From: UBA7672 sp041166025
GTDB taxonomy: Bacteria > Pseudomonadota > Alphaproteobacteria > Caulobacterales > Hyphomonadaceae
DNA: 64,000 nt
Assembly: GCA_041166025.1 (NCBI GenBank)
Contig: JBEAMJ010000069.1
Span: 186,001 to 250,000, forward strand
Reading direction: 5' to 3'
Below are positions 34,861-43,867 of this stretch, in pieces; within the stretch, counting starts at the first letter, position 1; the number at the start of each line of letters is the position of its first letter. The notes under the pieces were generated by a model, which was given only the letters and a program-made list of their open reading frames with translations, was not told the origin of the DNA and searched no databases. Both the position numbers and the translations under genes were made by a program.

Positions 34861-35826
34861 TCACCGCAGCGCCTTAAGCCATTCAAGCAGAAGCTTTGTC
34901 GTCTCGGCAGGCTTTTCCTGCTGGTTCCAGTGGCCGGCGCCTTCGATCATGTGAAATCCGCGCAGGTCGTCGAAATGCTGGCGCATGCGCGCCTCGACAT
35001 CCCGCCCGAACATACGGATACCCACATCCCTGTCTCCGGCCATGAACAAGGCTGGTTGGGTTATCTTTGTCCCAGCAAGGCGCGAAGCTGCGGCAAAGTC
35101 GCGATGGAAATTGCGATAGCGGTTGAGCGGCCCACGAAATCCCGATCCCTCGAATTCCTGCACCAGATAGTCGATGTCCGCATCGCTGAGCCAGGCCGGG
35201 AATGTTCCAGGATCGGTCATGCCCTGCAGGAACGGCTCTCCGTGCTTCTTGCCGACCGGCCAGCCATTCGCCGGCGCATCGCCCGACCAGGAAAAGTAGA
35301 TACGCCGGATGGTGTCGCGAACGTCCGCCTCGAACTCGGCCTCGGCCACGCCCTCGTCCTGGAAATAGATCATGTAGAAGAACAGGCCGTTCTCGGTGAA
35401 CATCTTGCGCGCCACGTCGATCATGGGCGCAGAGCCATGCCCCATGTGCGGGATCGACATGCCGCACACGGCCGTGAAGCGCTGCGGATCGGTCCAGGCT
35501 GAATTCCAGACGATGGGTGCGCCCCAGTCGTGGCCGACCAGGATCGCCTTTCCCCCACCCAGCGCGTCCGCCACCGCCTGGTTGTCGGCGACGATGCTGG
35601 CCATGTCATAAGCCTCGACAGGGTAGGGCTTCGACGATCCGCCATAGCCGCGGACATCGATCGCGGCTGCGGTGAACCCTGCCGCCGCCACAGGTCCGAG
35701 CTGGTGTCGCCACGAATACCAGCTCTCGGGAAATCCGTGCACCATGAGGACGAGGGGGCCTGATCCTTCAACTGCGACGCGGATCCTCTGATCGCCGGAC
35801 TGGACGTAGCGGAACTCGTGGGCCAT
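34861..35826 (-). CDS. Alpha/beta hydrolase, epoxide hydrolase-like
   Basis: The 321-residue product has HGFPESWYSWRHQL (oxyanion hole), the nucleophile Asp in VGHDWGAPIVW, and the catalytic His in GAGHWNQQEKPAE, as in epoxide hydrolases of the alpha/beta fold. A cap domain with FQDEGVAEAEFEADV and GFRGPLNRYRNFHRD (its Tyr could activate the epoxide) fits the family. Substrate is unknown. It stands alone, facing away from panD. Confidence 0.9.
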   Translation of the reverse strand: MAHEFRYVQSGDQRIRVAVEGSGPLVLMVHGFPESWYSWRHQLGPVAAAGFTAAAIDVRGYGGSSKPYPVEAYDMASIVADNQAVADALGGGKAILVGHDWGAPIVWNSAWTDPQRFTAVCGMSIPHMGHGSAPMIDVARKMFTENGLFFYMIYFQDEGVAEAEFEADVRDTIRRIYFSWSGDAPANGWPVGKKHGEPFLQGMTDPGTFPAWLSDADIDYLVQEFEGSGFRGPLNRYRNFHRDFAAASRLAGTKITQPALFMAGDRDVGIRMFGRDVEARMRQHFDDLRGFHMIEGAGHWNQQEKPAETTKLLLEWLKALR

Positions 35827-36028
35827 ATAGAGAGCTCCCTGGCGACCGTGTGTATCGGTTGCGCATTGCGGACAAAGCCGGACCCTGTCTGGGCCGTCTG
35901 CACCTTAACCAACCTGGCGCGTGGGAAAAGGCATAAGCCCAAAATCCCGGAGCGAGCCAGCGTAAGGCAGCGCACCGCTTCCGGCAGGCAATCCCCTGTA
36001 GGACGGCGCGCGCGAGGAGGACATCTGC

Positions 36029-36388
36029 ATGCTGCTCACCCTGATGAAGGGCAAGCTTCACCGGGCCGCTGTGACGCAATGCGACCTTCACTATGAAGGC
36101 TCATGCTCGATCGACATGGATCTGCTGGACGCATCCAACATCCTGCCGCACGAGCGGGTGGACATCTGGAACATCACCAATGGCGCCCGCATCTCGACCT
36201 ATGCGATCGAGGCGCCGCGGGGCTCCAGGACCATCGGCATCAATGGTGCGGCCGCCCGCTACTTCCAGACGGGCGACCGCGTGATCATCGCTGCGTTCGC
36301 CCAGATGGACGAGGCGGCGGCGAAGCAGTGGGCGCCGAGCGTCGTGCGGCTGAACGACCGGAATGAGATCGTTGCGGGAATTGCCTGA
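36029..36388 (+). CDS. panD: Aspartate 1-decarboxylase precursor
   Basis: PanD makes beta-alanine for pantothenate and CoA. The 119-residue proenzyme is cleaved between Gly24 and Ser25 (YEGSCSIDMDLLDA) to form the pyruvoyl group. Other markers are NGARISTYAIEAP and GINGAAARYFQTGDRVIIAA. AGGAGG precedes the ATG by eight bases. No other pantothenate gene is adjacent. Confidence 0.95.
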   Translation: MLLTLMKGKLHRAAVTQCDLHYEGSCSIDMDLLDASNILPHERVDIWNITNGARISTYAIEAPRGSRTIGINGAAARYFQTGDRVIIAAFAQMDEAAAKQWAPSVVRLNDRNEIVAGIA

Positions 36389-36475
36389 TACCGGTCGCCC
36401 CGAGAACGGGCAGTCATATCGGGGACAGGCTGGGGCCCTGGGGCCTGCCGCCTGTTCCCGGGAGTGAAGCGCTGA

Positions 36476-37228
36476 TCACTTCGTCAGCTCGAACACGACA
36501 TTCACCGTCTGCACCAGCGAGACTTCGCCGGCCGCAATGGGTGTTGCTTCAGCGGCCATGTCCTGCATGCGCATCATGACGGGCATGGGCGGCTGCGGAT
36601 AGTACTCCTGCTCGCTTATTGTGACGATGCGCTTCACCTTGTAGCCGACAGTCTGCGCATAGAGCTCGGCCTTGGCCGCGGCATCCCGGATTGCCTCGAC
36701 GCGCGCCTCATTCTGGAATTTTTCCGGCTGGTCGACCGAGAACGAAATGCCATTGATCGTATTGCCGCCGCCCTTCACCACGGCGTCAAGCGTCTTGCCC
36801 AGCGTATCGAGTTTGCGGACCTTGATGGTGATCGCGTTGGATGCCTGATAGCCGGTGAGCCGCGGGCGCGCGTTGTTGAGGTACTCATACACGGGATTGA
36901 GCGACATGCTGCCGGTCTGCATGTCGCGCTCGGCGATGCCCGATGCTTTGACCGCGGCGAACACGCCGTTCATCTGGCTGGCCTGCTGCGCCATCGCGTC
37001 GGCTGCTGTTTTGGCCTCGACCTGCACGCCGACATTGATCATCGCCATGTCGGGCGCCTTTTCCACGGCTCCCCGGCCCATCAGCGTGATCGTCGTCTCG
37101 GGCTGGATCGAGCTCATGGCGGGCATTCCTGGAGGCGTGGGGGGTTGCGGTTGCGCGATCGCCATCGGAGCTGTTGCACAGCCCGCCAGCGCAGACATGG
37201 CCAGCAGGGCAGGGGCAAGGCGTGTCAT
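36476..37228 (-). CDS. SIMPL-domain (DUF541) lipoprotein
   Basis: The 250-residue product has a lipoprotein signal (ALLAMSALAGCATAP, lipobox Cys near residue 15), a Pro-rich linker and a SIMPL domain: ITLMGRGAVEKAPDMAMINV, VFAAVKASGIAERDMQTGSM, RLTGYQASNAITIKVRKLD and ARVEAIRDAAAKAELYAQTVG. SIMPL proteins are periplasmic oligomers, some linked to oxidative or envelope stress. I use ATG 37228, with GAAGG nine bases before it; ATG 37246 would add six residues. Confidence 0.88.
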   Translation of the reverse strand: MTRLAPALLAMSALAGCATAPMAIAQPQPPTPPGMPAMSSIQPETTITLMGRGAVEKAPDMAMINVGVQVEAKTAADAMAQQASQMNGVFAAVKASGIAERDMQTGSMSLNPVYEYLNNARPRLTGYQASNAITIKVRKLDTLGKTLDAVVKGGGNTINGISFSVDQPEKFQNEARVEAIRDAAAKAELYAQTVGYKVKRIVTISEQEYYPQPPMPVMMRMQDMAAEATPIAAGEVSLVQTVNVVFELTK

Positions 37229-37382
37229 TCTGTGTGACCTTCTCATCGTTGTTGCGCCGCCCGATGTGGATGGCGCCGCATCGTGAATCCGCTTCTCAAT
37301 TGGGGCGGGGCTGTGGCAGGGCCAGCGCAATCTGGCGACGCTGCATGGCGAGCTGGCAGCGAAGCCGCTGCGTCACCTGAAA

Positions 37383-37973
37383 TCATCGGCCGGTGAGAAG
37401 AATGGCGTTCAGGCCGAAGTAGAAGACGACCAGCGCCACGGTGATTGCTGTTATGCGCGCAAGGTCGCGCTCCAGCCGGTAGGCGCGCTCGCGCCGAAGG
37501 CGTCCCTGTGGCCCCTCGAAGATCGGTGTTTCCTCAATCCACCGATCGCTCCGGAACGCCTTGATGGGGTTCGCGATGAGGGCAGCGAGGCAGGCGCCGA
37601 AGACCAGAACTCCCACAAGCAGGTAACCCAGCACGAACGCCGCCGCGCCCCACACGGCTCCATGCCATGCGTCCTTCGTCTCGCCGGGCGCCTCGAGCGC
37701 CCGCGTCATGATGCCCATTCCGGCGAACGACAGGATGTGAAGATCGATGAGCGGCGGCGGCGGAATGACAACCGCCCGCAGCGGGGCATGGATCACGGCG
37801 GCAATGCCATCGGCCAGCGCGCGATAACCCACAATGAACTGCGACACCTCCGGTGCGACCGGCAAGGCCCATTGCCGGTGGATCAGGCTGACGAGCGTCG
37901 GCACGCTCAACACGATCCCCATCAGATACAGGATCGCTTCGCCCGTTTTCGCATGCGCCGCGGACTGGTTCAT
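37383..37973 (-). CDS. Uncharacterised inner-membrane protein
   Basis: The 196-residue product has three or four hydrophobic helices (about 13-30, 76-88 weak, 105-135, 172-193) and a basic cytoplasmic segment with RSDRWIEETPIFEGPQGRLR and RRERAYRLERDLARI. I do not recognise a family. ATG 37973 is used; GTG 37979 is two codons earlier. It converges with nothing and diverges from the beta-barrel gene. Confidence 0.75.
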   Translation of the reverse strand: MNQSAAHAKTGEAILYLMGIVLSVPTLVSLIHRQWALPVAPEVSQFIVGYRALADGIAAVIHAPLRAVVIPPPPLIDLHILSFAGMGIMTRALEAPGETKDAWHGAVWGAAAFVLGYLLVGVLVFGACLAALIANPIKAFRSDRWIEETPIFEGPQGRLRRERAYRLERDLARITAITVALVVFYFGLNAILLTGR

Positions 37974-38186
37974 TCCCACTCACATACCAGACGAGGTTCG
38001 CCTGCGGCTATCGGTGTCGCTGCCGAAGTGTCCAGGGTTTGGTCGGCGATCCGACATAGGCGCCTCGGTAACCACGGCTTCGAAATCGTTAAGGTTGCCG
38101 GATGATTCACTATGGTCGAGCAACCCGAGACTTTAGGTCTTCCCTGCTAGCTTTCTGCCCGTGTTCCCAGCGTCGGCAGAAGAAAA

Positions 38187-39245
38187 ATGCAAGCCAAGAA
38201 CCTGAATGCCTGCTGCATGGCCCTCGCAGCCATTGCAACCCTTTTGGCCGCTCCAGCCGTCAATGCTCAGGAGGGCGAGATAGGAAGCCTGAGCCAGCAG
38301 GGCGTAGTGGAGCTCACCTACGATCATGCTGAGTCCGGACAGGACGTGCTCGCCGTAACAGTGGAATACGGTCTGGCCGTGCGCCTCGCCGAAGGCTGGA
38401 CGCTGCAGCTCGATGCGGTTCTCGAGCCCGTCGTTGATCCGATCGGGGATGAAGCGTTTGAGGGGGAAGACGCCTTCGCCGAAACCCTGTCGCTGCAGTA
38501 TGCTGCAGAATCTTTCACAATCTATGGCGGCAAGATCAATCCCGTCTTCGGCAGCGCCGCCGATGTCGCGCCTGGTCTTTACGGTGTCGAGGTCGGCGAG
38601 TCCTATCAGATCACCGAAGCCATTGGCGTCGGCGGCGATGTTTCGCTAACCGGGATGTTCAACCTTGAAGGCGAGCATGTGCTCTCGGCTGCGCTGTTTG
38701 CGGCGGATCGAACCTTTCTGTCGGGATCATTAGGCGGGTTGCGCGAGCGGCTCGAACTGGCTGACGGCGGACTTGCGAACACCGAAGGCCTGAAATCCTT
38801 CGCTGTCAGCCTCGATGGTGTGCTGGCCAACGGGATCGGCTACAGCCTTGGCCATCGTCATGTCGCGACCGATACCGCAGGAGAGGTCGATGAAGACACG
38901 CAGGTCTTCGGTCTCAACTATGTTTGGCCGGAAGAAAGCGGTGTCGACCTGTCCTTGATGGGGGAGGCTGCCGCCTCGCACAATGCCGATGGTGTCGACG
39001 GCGCCAGCCGCGCCTTCTACACGGCGGCCGGGACGCTGGGCTTCGGCGACTGGTTCATCAACGCTGTCGTATCCGGCTGGGAAGAGAATGCAGCGGCCGG
39101 CGACCTCGATCTCCGCAAGATCGAATTCTCGGTCGGCTATCCGCTGGCAGAATCTCTGGTGCTGGAAGTTGGCCTGCAGGACGTGCGCCAGGGCGGCGTA
39201 TCGGAAGCCGTGGTCGGCACGCGCCTCGCCTGGGAATTCGGCTGA
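38187..39245 (+). CDS. Predicted outer-membrane beta-barrel protein
   Basis: The 352-residue product has a signal peptide (about 1-28, ending APAVNAQ) and alternating hydrophobic strands such as VLAVTVEYGLAVRLAEGWTL, GIGYSLGHRHVAT and QVFGLNYVWPEESGVDLSLM, with an aromatic C-terminus ending LAWEFG (final Phe followed by Gly). Acidic loops (DEAFEGEDAFAET) suit a marine or brackish outer-membrane porin-like barrel. The exact family and substrate are unknown. Confidence 0.78.
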   Translation: MQAKNLNACCMALAAIATLLAAPAVNAQEGEIGSLSQQGVVELTYDHAESGQDVLAVTVEYGLAVRLAEGWTLQLDAVLEPVVDPIGDEAFEGEDAFAETLSLQYAAESFTIYGGKINPVFGSAADVAPGLYGVEVGESYQITEAIGVGGDVSLTGMFNLEGEHVLSAALFAADRTFLSGSLGGLRERLELADGGLANTEGLKSFAVSLDGVLANGIGYSLGHRHVATDTAGEVDEDTQVFGLNYVWPEESGVDLSLMGEAAASHNADGVDGASRAFYTAAGTLGFGDWFINAVVSGWEENAAAGDLDLRKIEFSVGYPLAESLVLEVGLQDVRQGGVSEAVVGTRLAWEFG

Positions 39246-39252
39246 AGCGCGT

Positions 39253-39567
39253 TCAGCGAACCAGGATGCTGATGGTGCTGGCGCCGGCAAGAGCTGGCGT
39301 CAGCGGTAACCTGGCATAACTAAGGCGACGCGAAACCGGGGTGGTCGTCTCGGCGAGGACTTGTCCGGAGGCGTCCTTTCCCACGAGCACCACCGTGCGT
39401 GGGGCGAGGCTGCGGGCCGACCCCAAAACGCCCTGATCAAGCCTCACGACCATTTCGCCATTGGCGATGCTGGCCCGGATCACGGGCATTGAAGCGTCCA
39501 GGCGCGGTTCGGCAATCGCCGGTGAGGCAAGAAAGCCGGTGACAAGGGCAACAAGGGCAAAACGCAT
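39253..39567 (-). CDS. Small secreted protein, unknown function
   Basis: The 104-residue product has a signal peptide (about 1-19, ending SPAIA) and a short beta-rich domain (ASIANGEMVVRLDQGVLGSA, RTVVLVGKDASGQVLAETTT). GGAG lies eight bases before the ATG. It converges with the beta-barrel gene, whose stop is 8 bp away. I do not recognise the family. Confidence 0.7.
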   Translation of the reverse strand: MRFALVALVTGFLASPAIAEPRLDASMPVIRASIANGEMVVRLDQGVLGSARSLAPRTVVLVGKDASGQVLAETTTPVSRRLSYARLPLTPALAGASTISILVR

Positions 39568-39695
39568 AGATCAAGCTCCAGGCGTGCCGTAGGAGAACGT
39601 CCTCGCGGCGATTCTACCCTGCATCGCAAGGACGGGGCCAACAAGCCTCGCAAGGTTAACAGCGCGACCTGGCCTGGCCGTTCACGTTCATCGCC

Positions 39696-41213
39696 CTAAT
39701 GGCCCCACACACGTTGGCCCATTGCATCGTGCGCCACCCGGCCCTGCAGGCCCACCGCCGTCCGTTCGGGCGATGTCAGCATGGCGATCGTCGCCTTGTC
39801 GCTGGCGGGCGATGCCGCCATTGTCCGCCCGCCATCCGGCGTGCGCGCGATGACAATCGCATCCTCGGCAGTCCCATCCCGCGCATATCGCACTGTATAG
39901 GTCTCGACGATCGCCGGGCCGACATAGTCCTCGCGCAAGGGAGGTATCGGACCTCGCATGGCGTCTGCGATGTCCTGGACGGAATACGCGCTCGCCAGCG
40001 GTGCTGGCGGGGGCGCGACGCCCAGGACGAGCGCATGGTGCTTGTTGACATAGCCGCCCTGCCCATAGAGCAGGCCCAGCTCGTGTGGCTCCCTCCGCAA
40101 CGCTCGCACCATCGCTGCCATCGCGTGGGTCATGTAGTTGTTGAGCGGTCCGCCGAAAAAGGTCAGTCCCCCGGTCACGGTCGGCACACATGTCGCGGGA
40201 TCAAGCCCCAGGGTGCGCATCGCCATTTTCGGGACGATCGGGAAGCAGCTGTAGAGTTCCAGATGCCGCACCCGTCCTGCATCGCCCCCGGCGATCGACA
40301 CGGCCTTCTCCAGCACTGCTGCCTGCGCTGCCGAGCGATCGTAGCGATCGCGAAGGAGATAGTCTTCCGGTTCGAGCGCGCTCGCACCGCCCCAGACATG
40401 GACCAGACGGCTTTCGGCGATCCCCATCTCCCGCGCCCGCGCCAGGCTCATGACCACCGCGGCCGCCGACTGGTTCACGACGGGATTGGCATTCAACAGC
40501 TTGGGATAAGGCCAGTTGACGAGACGGTTCTCCGCGCTCGCCGCGCCGATCGCCTCGGCCGTCGGCGCGCTGCGTATCCACGCGAAGGGATTGTCCGCCG
40601 CCACAGCCGCATATCTCGCCCAGAGTTCAGCCGATTCCCGCATCCCCTCGGCTGGCGTCTGGCCCCAGGCCGCCTGCGCCGCCACCTCGTAGAAGGGATA
40701 GACCTGCGCCGGGTTCATCACGCCCAGTTGCTTGGCGACCGGGCTGATGGCGAAAACCCGCGATGCAAAGCGGAAGGCCTCGTCCTTGGTCGCCTGCGGC
40801 GTCCAGGGCAGTCTGACGCCGGCCTTGTCGGCCTGTCCGCGCGCATGAACGGCTTCGCCGCCGACAATCGCCGCCACGATGTCCTCGCCGAGCGCGATCC
40901 GCGTTGCTGCTTCGTGGGCAAGGCGCACAGGGGTTTCTCCGCCCATGCTCGCATTGACAGCCTCCGCCGGACCGATCGCCAGCCGCTGCGCCAGCAGGCT
41001 CACCGGGTCCTTGTAGGGCCAGCTCACCAGTCCAACCAGATTGAGCAAATTCACATGCTCGAGCAGACGCACGCCCGCGTCCGCTTCGCAGGCCCTGAGC
41101 GCATCTGCCATCAGGTCGACAGGCTCGCGCGCCTGTTCGACAAGGTTTGGCCGGTCCACCTGTTCGCCGATCGCCGCGATCACGGGTGTTATGCGCGCCG
41201 AAAGAGCTGCCAT
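39696..41213 (-). CDS. Thiolase-like protein lacking the nucleophilic cysteine
   Basis: The 505-residue product has the overall thiolase fold of the SCP2-thiolase-like type 1 group, with a ~100-residue C-terminal extension (about 405-505). At the usual CxS nucleophile position it reads NASMGGETPVRLAHEA, so the acyl-accepting Cys is absent. The NEAF region reads ELYSCFPIVPKMAM, and the GHPxGxSG region reads GGLTFFGGPLNNYMTHAM. Family members are often annotated as acetyl-CoA acetyltransferase, but thiolysis is doubtful. It starts at ATG 41213 with AGGA upstream and is head-to-head with a canonical thiolase gene. Confidence 0.85.
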   Translation of the reverse strand: MAALSARITPVIAAIGEQVDRPNLVEQAREPVDLMADALRACEADAGVRLLEHVNLLNLVGLVSWPYKDPVSLLAQRLAIGPAEAVNASMGGETPVRLAHEAATRIALGEDIVAAIVGGEAVHARGQADKAGVRLPWTPQATKDEAFRFASRVFAISPVAKQLGVMNPAQVYPFYEVAAQAAWGQTPAEGMRESAELWARYAAVAADNPFAWIRSAPTAEAIGAASAENRLVNWPYPKLLNANPVVNQSAAAVVMSLARAREMGIAESRLVHVWGGASALEPEDYLLRDRYDRSAAQAAVLEKAVSIAGGDAGRVRHLELYSCFPIVPKMAMRTLGLDPATCVPTVTGGLTFFGGPLNNYMTHAMAAMVRALRREPHELGLLYGQGGYVNKHHALVLGVAPPPAPLASAYSVQDIADAMRGPIPPLREDYVGPAIVETYTVRYARDGTAEDAIVIARTPDGGRTMAASPASDKATIAMLTSPERTAVGLQGRVAHDAMGQRVWGH

Positions 41214-41383
41214 GGAATCCTGGTCCGCAATTCGCCGCGACCCTATGGAATTCGCCGGCCCCATGCCAGCTTCCGCGGCGAGAGGTCGCGTCGCCCTGCG
41301 TCAATGGCGGGATCGGCAGTTGGCAAACACCGCGGGCCATGGCCAATCTCGCGCGACGTCAGGACGTTCAGGCAGGAGATCAC

Positions 41384-42643
41384 ATGCGCGAAGCGCTCAT
41401 CATTGACGCCGTTCGCACGCCCCGCGGACTGGGCAAGGCAGGCAAAGGCGCGTTGGCAAAGCTTCACCCCCAGCGCCTCGCGGCAACCGTGCTGAGCGCG
41501 ATCGCCGAGCGGAACAAGCTCAACACGGCGGAGGTCGACGATGTGATCTGGTCCACCTCCTCGCAGAAGGGCAAGCAGGGCGGCGATCTTGGCCGCATGG
41601 CGGCGCTCGACGCCGGCTTCAGTGTCAAGGCCAGCGGCATGACGCTTGACCGCTTCTGCGGCGGCGGCATCACCGCGGTCAATCTGGCGGCAGCGCAGAT
41701 CATGAGCGGCATGGAAGACCTGGTGATCGCCGGCGGCACGGAGATGATGAGCCTTACGGCGACGATGGCGGCTGATGAGGCAGCGGCCGGATTTCCGCCG
41801 GGCCTGATGGGCGCGCACAATCCCAGTCTCGACGTCAGGCATCCGCAATCGCACCAGGGCGTTTGTGGTGACGCCATCGCAACCCTCGAAGGCATCACCC
41901 GCGCTGACCTCGATGCCTTGGCTCTTGAAAGTCAGAAGCGCGCCGCGCGCGCCATCGAGGAGGGCCGTTTCGCCAAATCGATCATCCCGGTGAAGGATGC
42001 CGATGGCCAGGTCGTTCTGGCGCGCGACGAGTATCCGCGTCCTGAAACGACGGCCGATGGCCTTGCCAAGCTCAAGCCCGCTTTTGAGCAGCTGGCGGAC
42101 ATGCCCTACAATGAGGCCGGGGCTACTTTCCGCAAGCAGATCAACCGCCGTTATCCCGATCTGAAGATCGAACACGTTCATCACGCCGGTAATTCCTCCG
42201 GCGTGGTCGATGGCGCCGCGGCCGTCCTGCTGGCCTCGCGCAATTATGCCGAGAAGCATGGCCTCAAGCCGCGCGGCCGCGTGGTCGCGATGGCGAATGT
42301 CGGCGATGATCCGACCTTGATGCTCAATGCGCCTGTACCGGCAGCGAAGAAGGTGCTGGAGAAGGCGGGCCTCTCGGTCGATGACATAGATCTCTGGGAG
42401 ATCAACGAGGCCTTTGCCGTCGTTGCGGAGAAATTCATCCGCGACCTCGGCCTTGATCGCGCCAAGGTGAACGTCAATGGCGGCGCGATTGCGCTCGGCC
42501 ACCCGATCGGAGCCACCGGGTCGATCCTGATCGGCACTGTGCTCGACGAACTTGAGCGCACCGGCGGCCGTTACGGTCTCGTCACCATGTGCGCCGCCGG
42601 CGGCATGGCCCCGGCAATCATCATCGAACGGGTCAGTGCCTGA
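41384..42643 (+). CDS. Acetyl-CoA acetyltransferase (thiolase, FadA-type)
   Basis: The 419-residue product has all thiolase catalytic parts: Cys in LDRFCGGGITAV, WEINEAFAVVAEKF, His in GAIALGHPIGATGS and Cys in MCAAGGMAPA. It is the second complete thiolase in this window. The ATG at 41384 has AGGAG six bases before it; an extension back to 41147 overlaps the divergent gene and is not used. A tRNA-Ile gene on the other strand follows 24 bp after the stop. Confidence 0.93.
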   Translation: MREALIIDAVRTPRGLGKAGKGALAKLHPQRLAATVLSAIAERNKLNTAEVDDVIWSTSSQKGKQGGDLGRMAALDAGFSVKASGMTLDRFCGGGITAVNLAAAQIMSGMEDLVIAGGTEMMSLTATMAADEAAAGFPPGLMGAHNPSLDVRHPQSHQGVCGDAIATLEGITRADLDALALESQKRAARAIEEGRFAKSIIPVKDADGQVVLARDEYPRPETTADGLAKLKPAFEQLADMPYNEAGATFRKQINRRYPDLKIEHVHHAGNSSGVVDGAAAVLLASRNYAEKHGLKPRGRVVAMANVGDDPTLMLNAPVPAAKKVLEKAGLSVDDIDLWEINEAFAVVAEKFIRDLGLDRAKVNVNGGAIALGHPIGATGSILIGTVLDELERTGGRYGLVTMCAAGGMAPAIIIERVSA

Positions 42644-42667
42644 ATTCCCGGCCCGCCGGAAGCACAA

Positions 42668-42743
42668 TGGTGGGCCCGGCAGGACTCGAACCTGCAACCA
42701 GACCGTTATGAGCGGCCGGCTCTAACCATTGAGCTACAGGCCC
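42668..42743 (-). tRNA. tRNA-Ile with CAT anticodon (lysidine-modified type)
   Basis: The 76-nt cloverleaf is complete with encoded CCA. Acceptor GGGCCTG pairs with CGGGCCC, the D arm is GCTC/GAGC, the anticodon stem GGCCG/CGGTC holds the loop CTCATAA (anticodon CAT), and the T arm is GCAGG-TTCGAGT-CCTGC. The body matches minor tRNA-Ile2 genes (GTTAGAGC, CTCATAA) rather than initiator tRNA-Met, which has a distinct acceptor end. TilS would convert C34 to lysidine to read AUA. Confidence 0.92.
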
Positions 42744-42776
42744 CACCGGGATGCGCGGTATGGCGCATTTTGCAGG

Positions 42777-42980
42777 TCATGGGAACAGCCGGTGCAAGGG
42801 GTGGAATGCTTCTGCCAGACCGCTTTCACGCACGCGCTCGGGCGCAAGCCAGACGACCGATTGATCCTGAATCGCGCAATCAGTAGGGGCGATTGCTGCG
42901 TAAGCGCCAGCGATGCCGCCGAACCCGAAGGCGGCAGCGATGATTGCGACAACGAGGAGCGCGGGGGTCCAACCAGGCAT
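42777..42980 (-). CDS. Small membrane protein, truncated DUF1328-like
   Basis: The 67-residue frame starts at ATG 42980 with AGGAG six bases upstream. Its first 31 residues, MPGWTPALLVVAIIAAAFGF and GGIAGAYAAIA, match the first helix of DUF1328 proteins. The expected second helix (Lys-x-Leu-Phe-type) is missing, and the rest (QDQSVVWLAPERVRESG) is unrelated. It may be a broken copy or a distinct one-helix peptide. Confidence 0.5.
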   Translation of the reverse strand: MPGWTPALLVVAIIAAAFGFGGIAGAYAAIAPTDCAIQDQSVVWLAPERVRESGLAEAFHPLHRLFP

Positions 42981-43369
42981 CGTCTGCTCCTGACCCTGGA
43001 ACACGCTGGAGCCATCACGGCAGGCCAACCGGTGCAGGTCCTGCATGTGAGCCAATGGAAGAAGTGGCCTCAAGCGGTGCTGAGGCCAGGACCGGCGGGT
43101 TGGCTCGGGAGGAGAAGGAGATTTCCATAAGCGCCTTTTTCGCCGCCCTGGGTGTCCTTGTGCCGAGGACAAAGGCCGTCTGCGCTTGTGCTGAGGGTGC
43201 TGGCGAAAATCTCACAGGGGCGGGCGAAGGGGTGGGTGAAGCCGGCCAAGACCGCTCGAATGCGATGATTCAATCCACAGGCGAGCGGCGCCGGGGCCCG
43301 TGCAAGACTCGGCCTTCCGGCGCCGCTCGTGCATGTTTGCGCTCAGCTGGGTCTGGGCGGTTGTAAACC
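42981..43369. other. Gene-free interval with two hairpins
   Basis: I see no convincing gene here. It holds a 7-bp inverted repeat (GGCCTCA 43066-43072 with TGAGGCC 43081-43087) and a perfect 12-bp one (GAGCGGCGCCGG 43283-43294 with CCGGCGCCGCTC 43317-43328, 22-base loop). The second lies 41 bp before the OmpA-like gene and has no T run. Promoters for the two divergent small genes must lie here, but I cannot place them. Confidence 0.4.
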
Positions 43370-43867
43370 ATGTTGCGGTCTTTCTGTCTTTTGGGGGTGC
43401 TTGTGGCGTTTGCCGCTGGCCTGCCGATCGCCGCTGCGCAGACTGGCGCGCAGGAATCCGAAAGTGTGACATGCCCACGGGGCGGCTTTTCCGTTTACTA
43501 TGCGCGTGGCGAGGCAAGTCCGTCCGAACAGGCCCTCCTGCTGATCGCGCGCATCGGGCAGGAGGCTTCGCGATGCCGGCCCGACCGGATAGACCTGGTT
43601 ACGGAAATCGACAGCGAACGCGATGGCGACCAGGCCATTCGGGTCGCGATGGCCCGTCTGAACAATGTGGCTGAAACGCTGGTCGCTGGCGGCTATCCCG
43701 CCGATCGCATCCGGCTCGCAGCCCAGGCGGACGCCGAGCGTGACATGCGTCCTGCAATGGGCGCCATTACGGTATACTTCCGTCAGTCCATGGCTGAGGC
43801 GGGCGAAGCTTCTGCCCCGGTGCGTCCCGCGAGGTCGGGCCAAGCCCCCAAGAAGGACGCGATCTGA
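43370..43867 (+). CDS. Secreted OmpA-like-fold protein
   Basis: The 165-residue product has a signal peptide (about 1-23, ending PIAAAQ) and a domain shaped like OmpA C-terminal modules: FSVYYARGEASPSEQALLLI (strand and helix), IDLVTEIDSERDGDQAIRVA, MARLNNVAETLVAGGYPADR and AITVYF. The peptidoglycan-binding Asp/Arg pair of true OmpA domains is not clear, so it is a divergent member. The tail is Ala/Pro/Lys-rich. Confidence 0.7.
   Translation: MLRSFCLLGVLVAFAAGLPIAAAQTGAQESESVTCPRGGFSVYYARGEASPSEQALLLIARIGQEASRCRPDRIDLVTEIDSERDGDQAIRVAMARLNNVAETLVAGGYPADRIRLAAQADAERDMRPAMGAITVYFRQSMAEAGEASAPVRPARSGQAPKKDAI

Noticed and set aside
42668..42743. Calling the CAT-anticodon tRNA as tRNA-Met
   Set aside because: The acceptor and anticodon arms match tRNA-Ile2 genes, not initiator or elongator tRNA-Met. 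The identity still depends on TilS modification.
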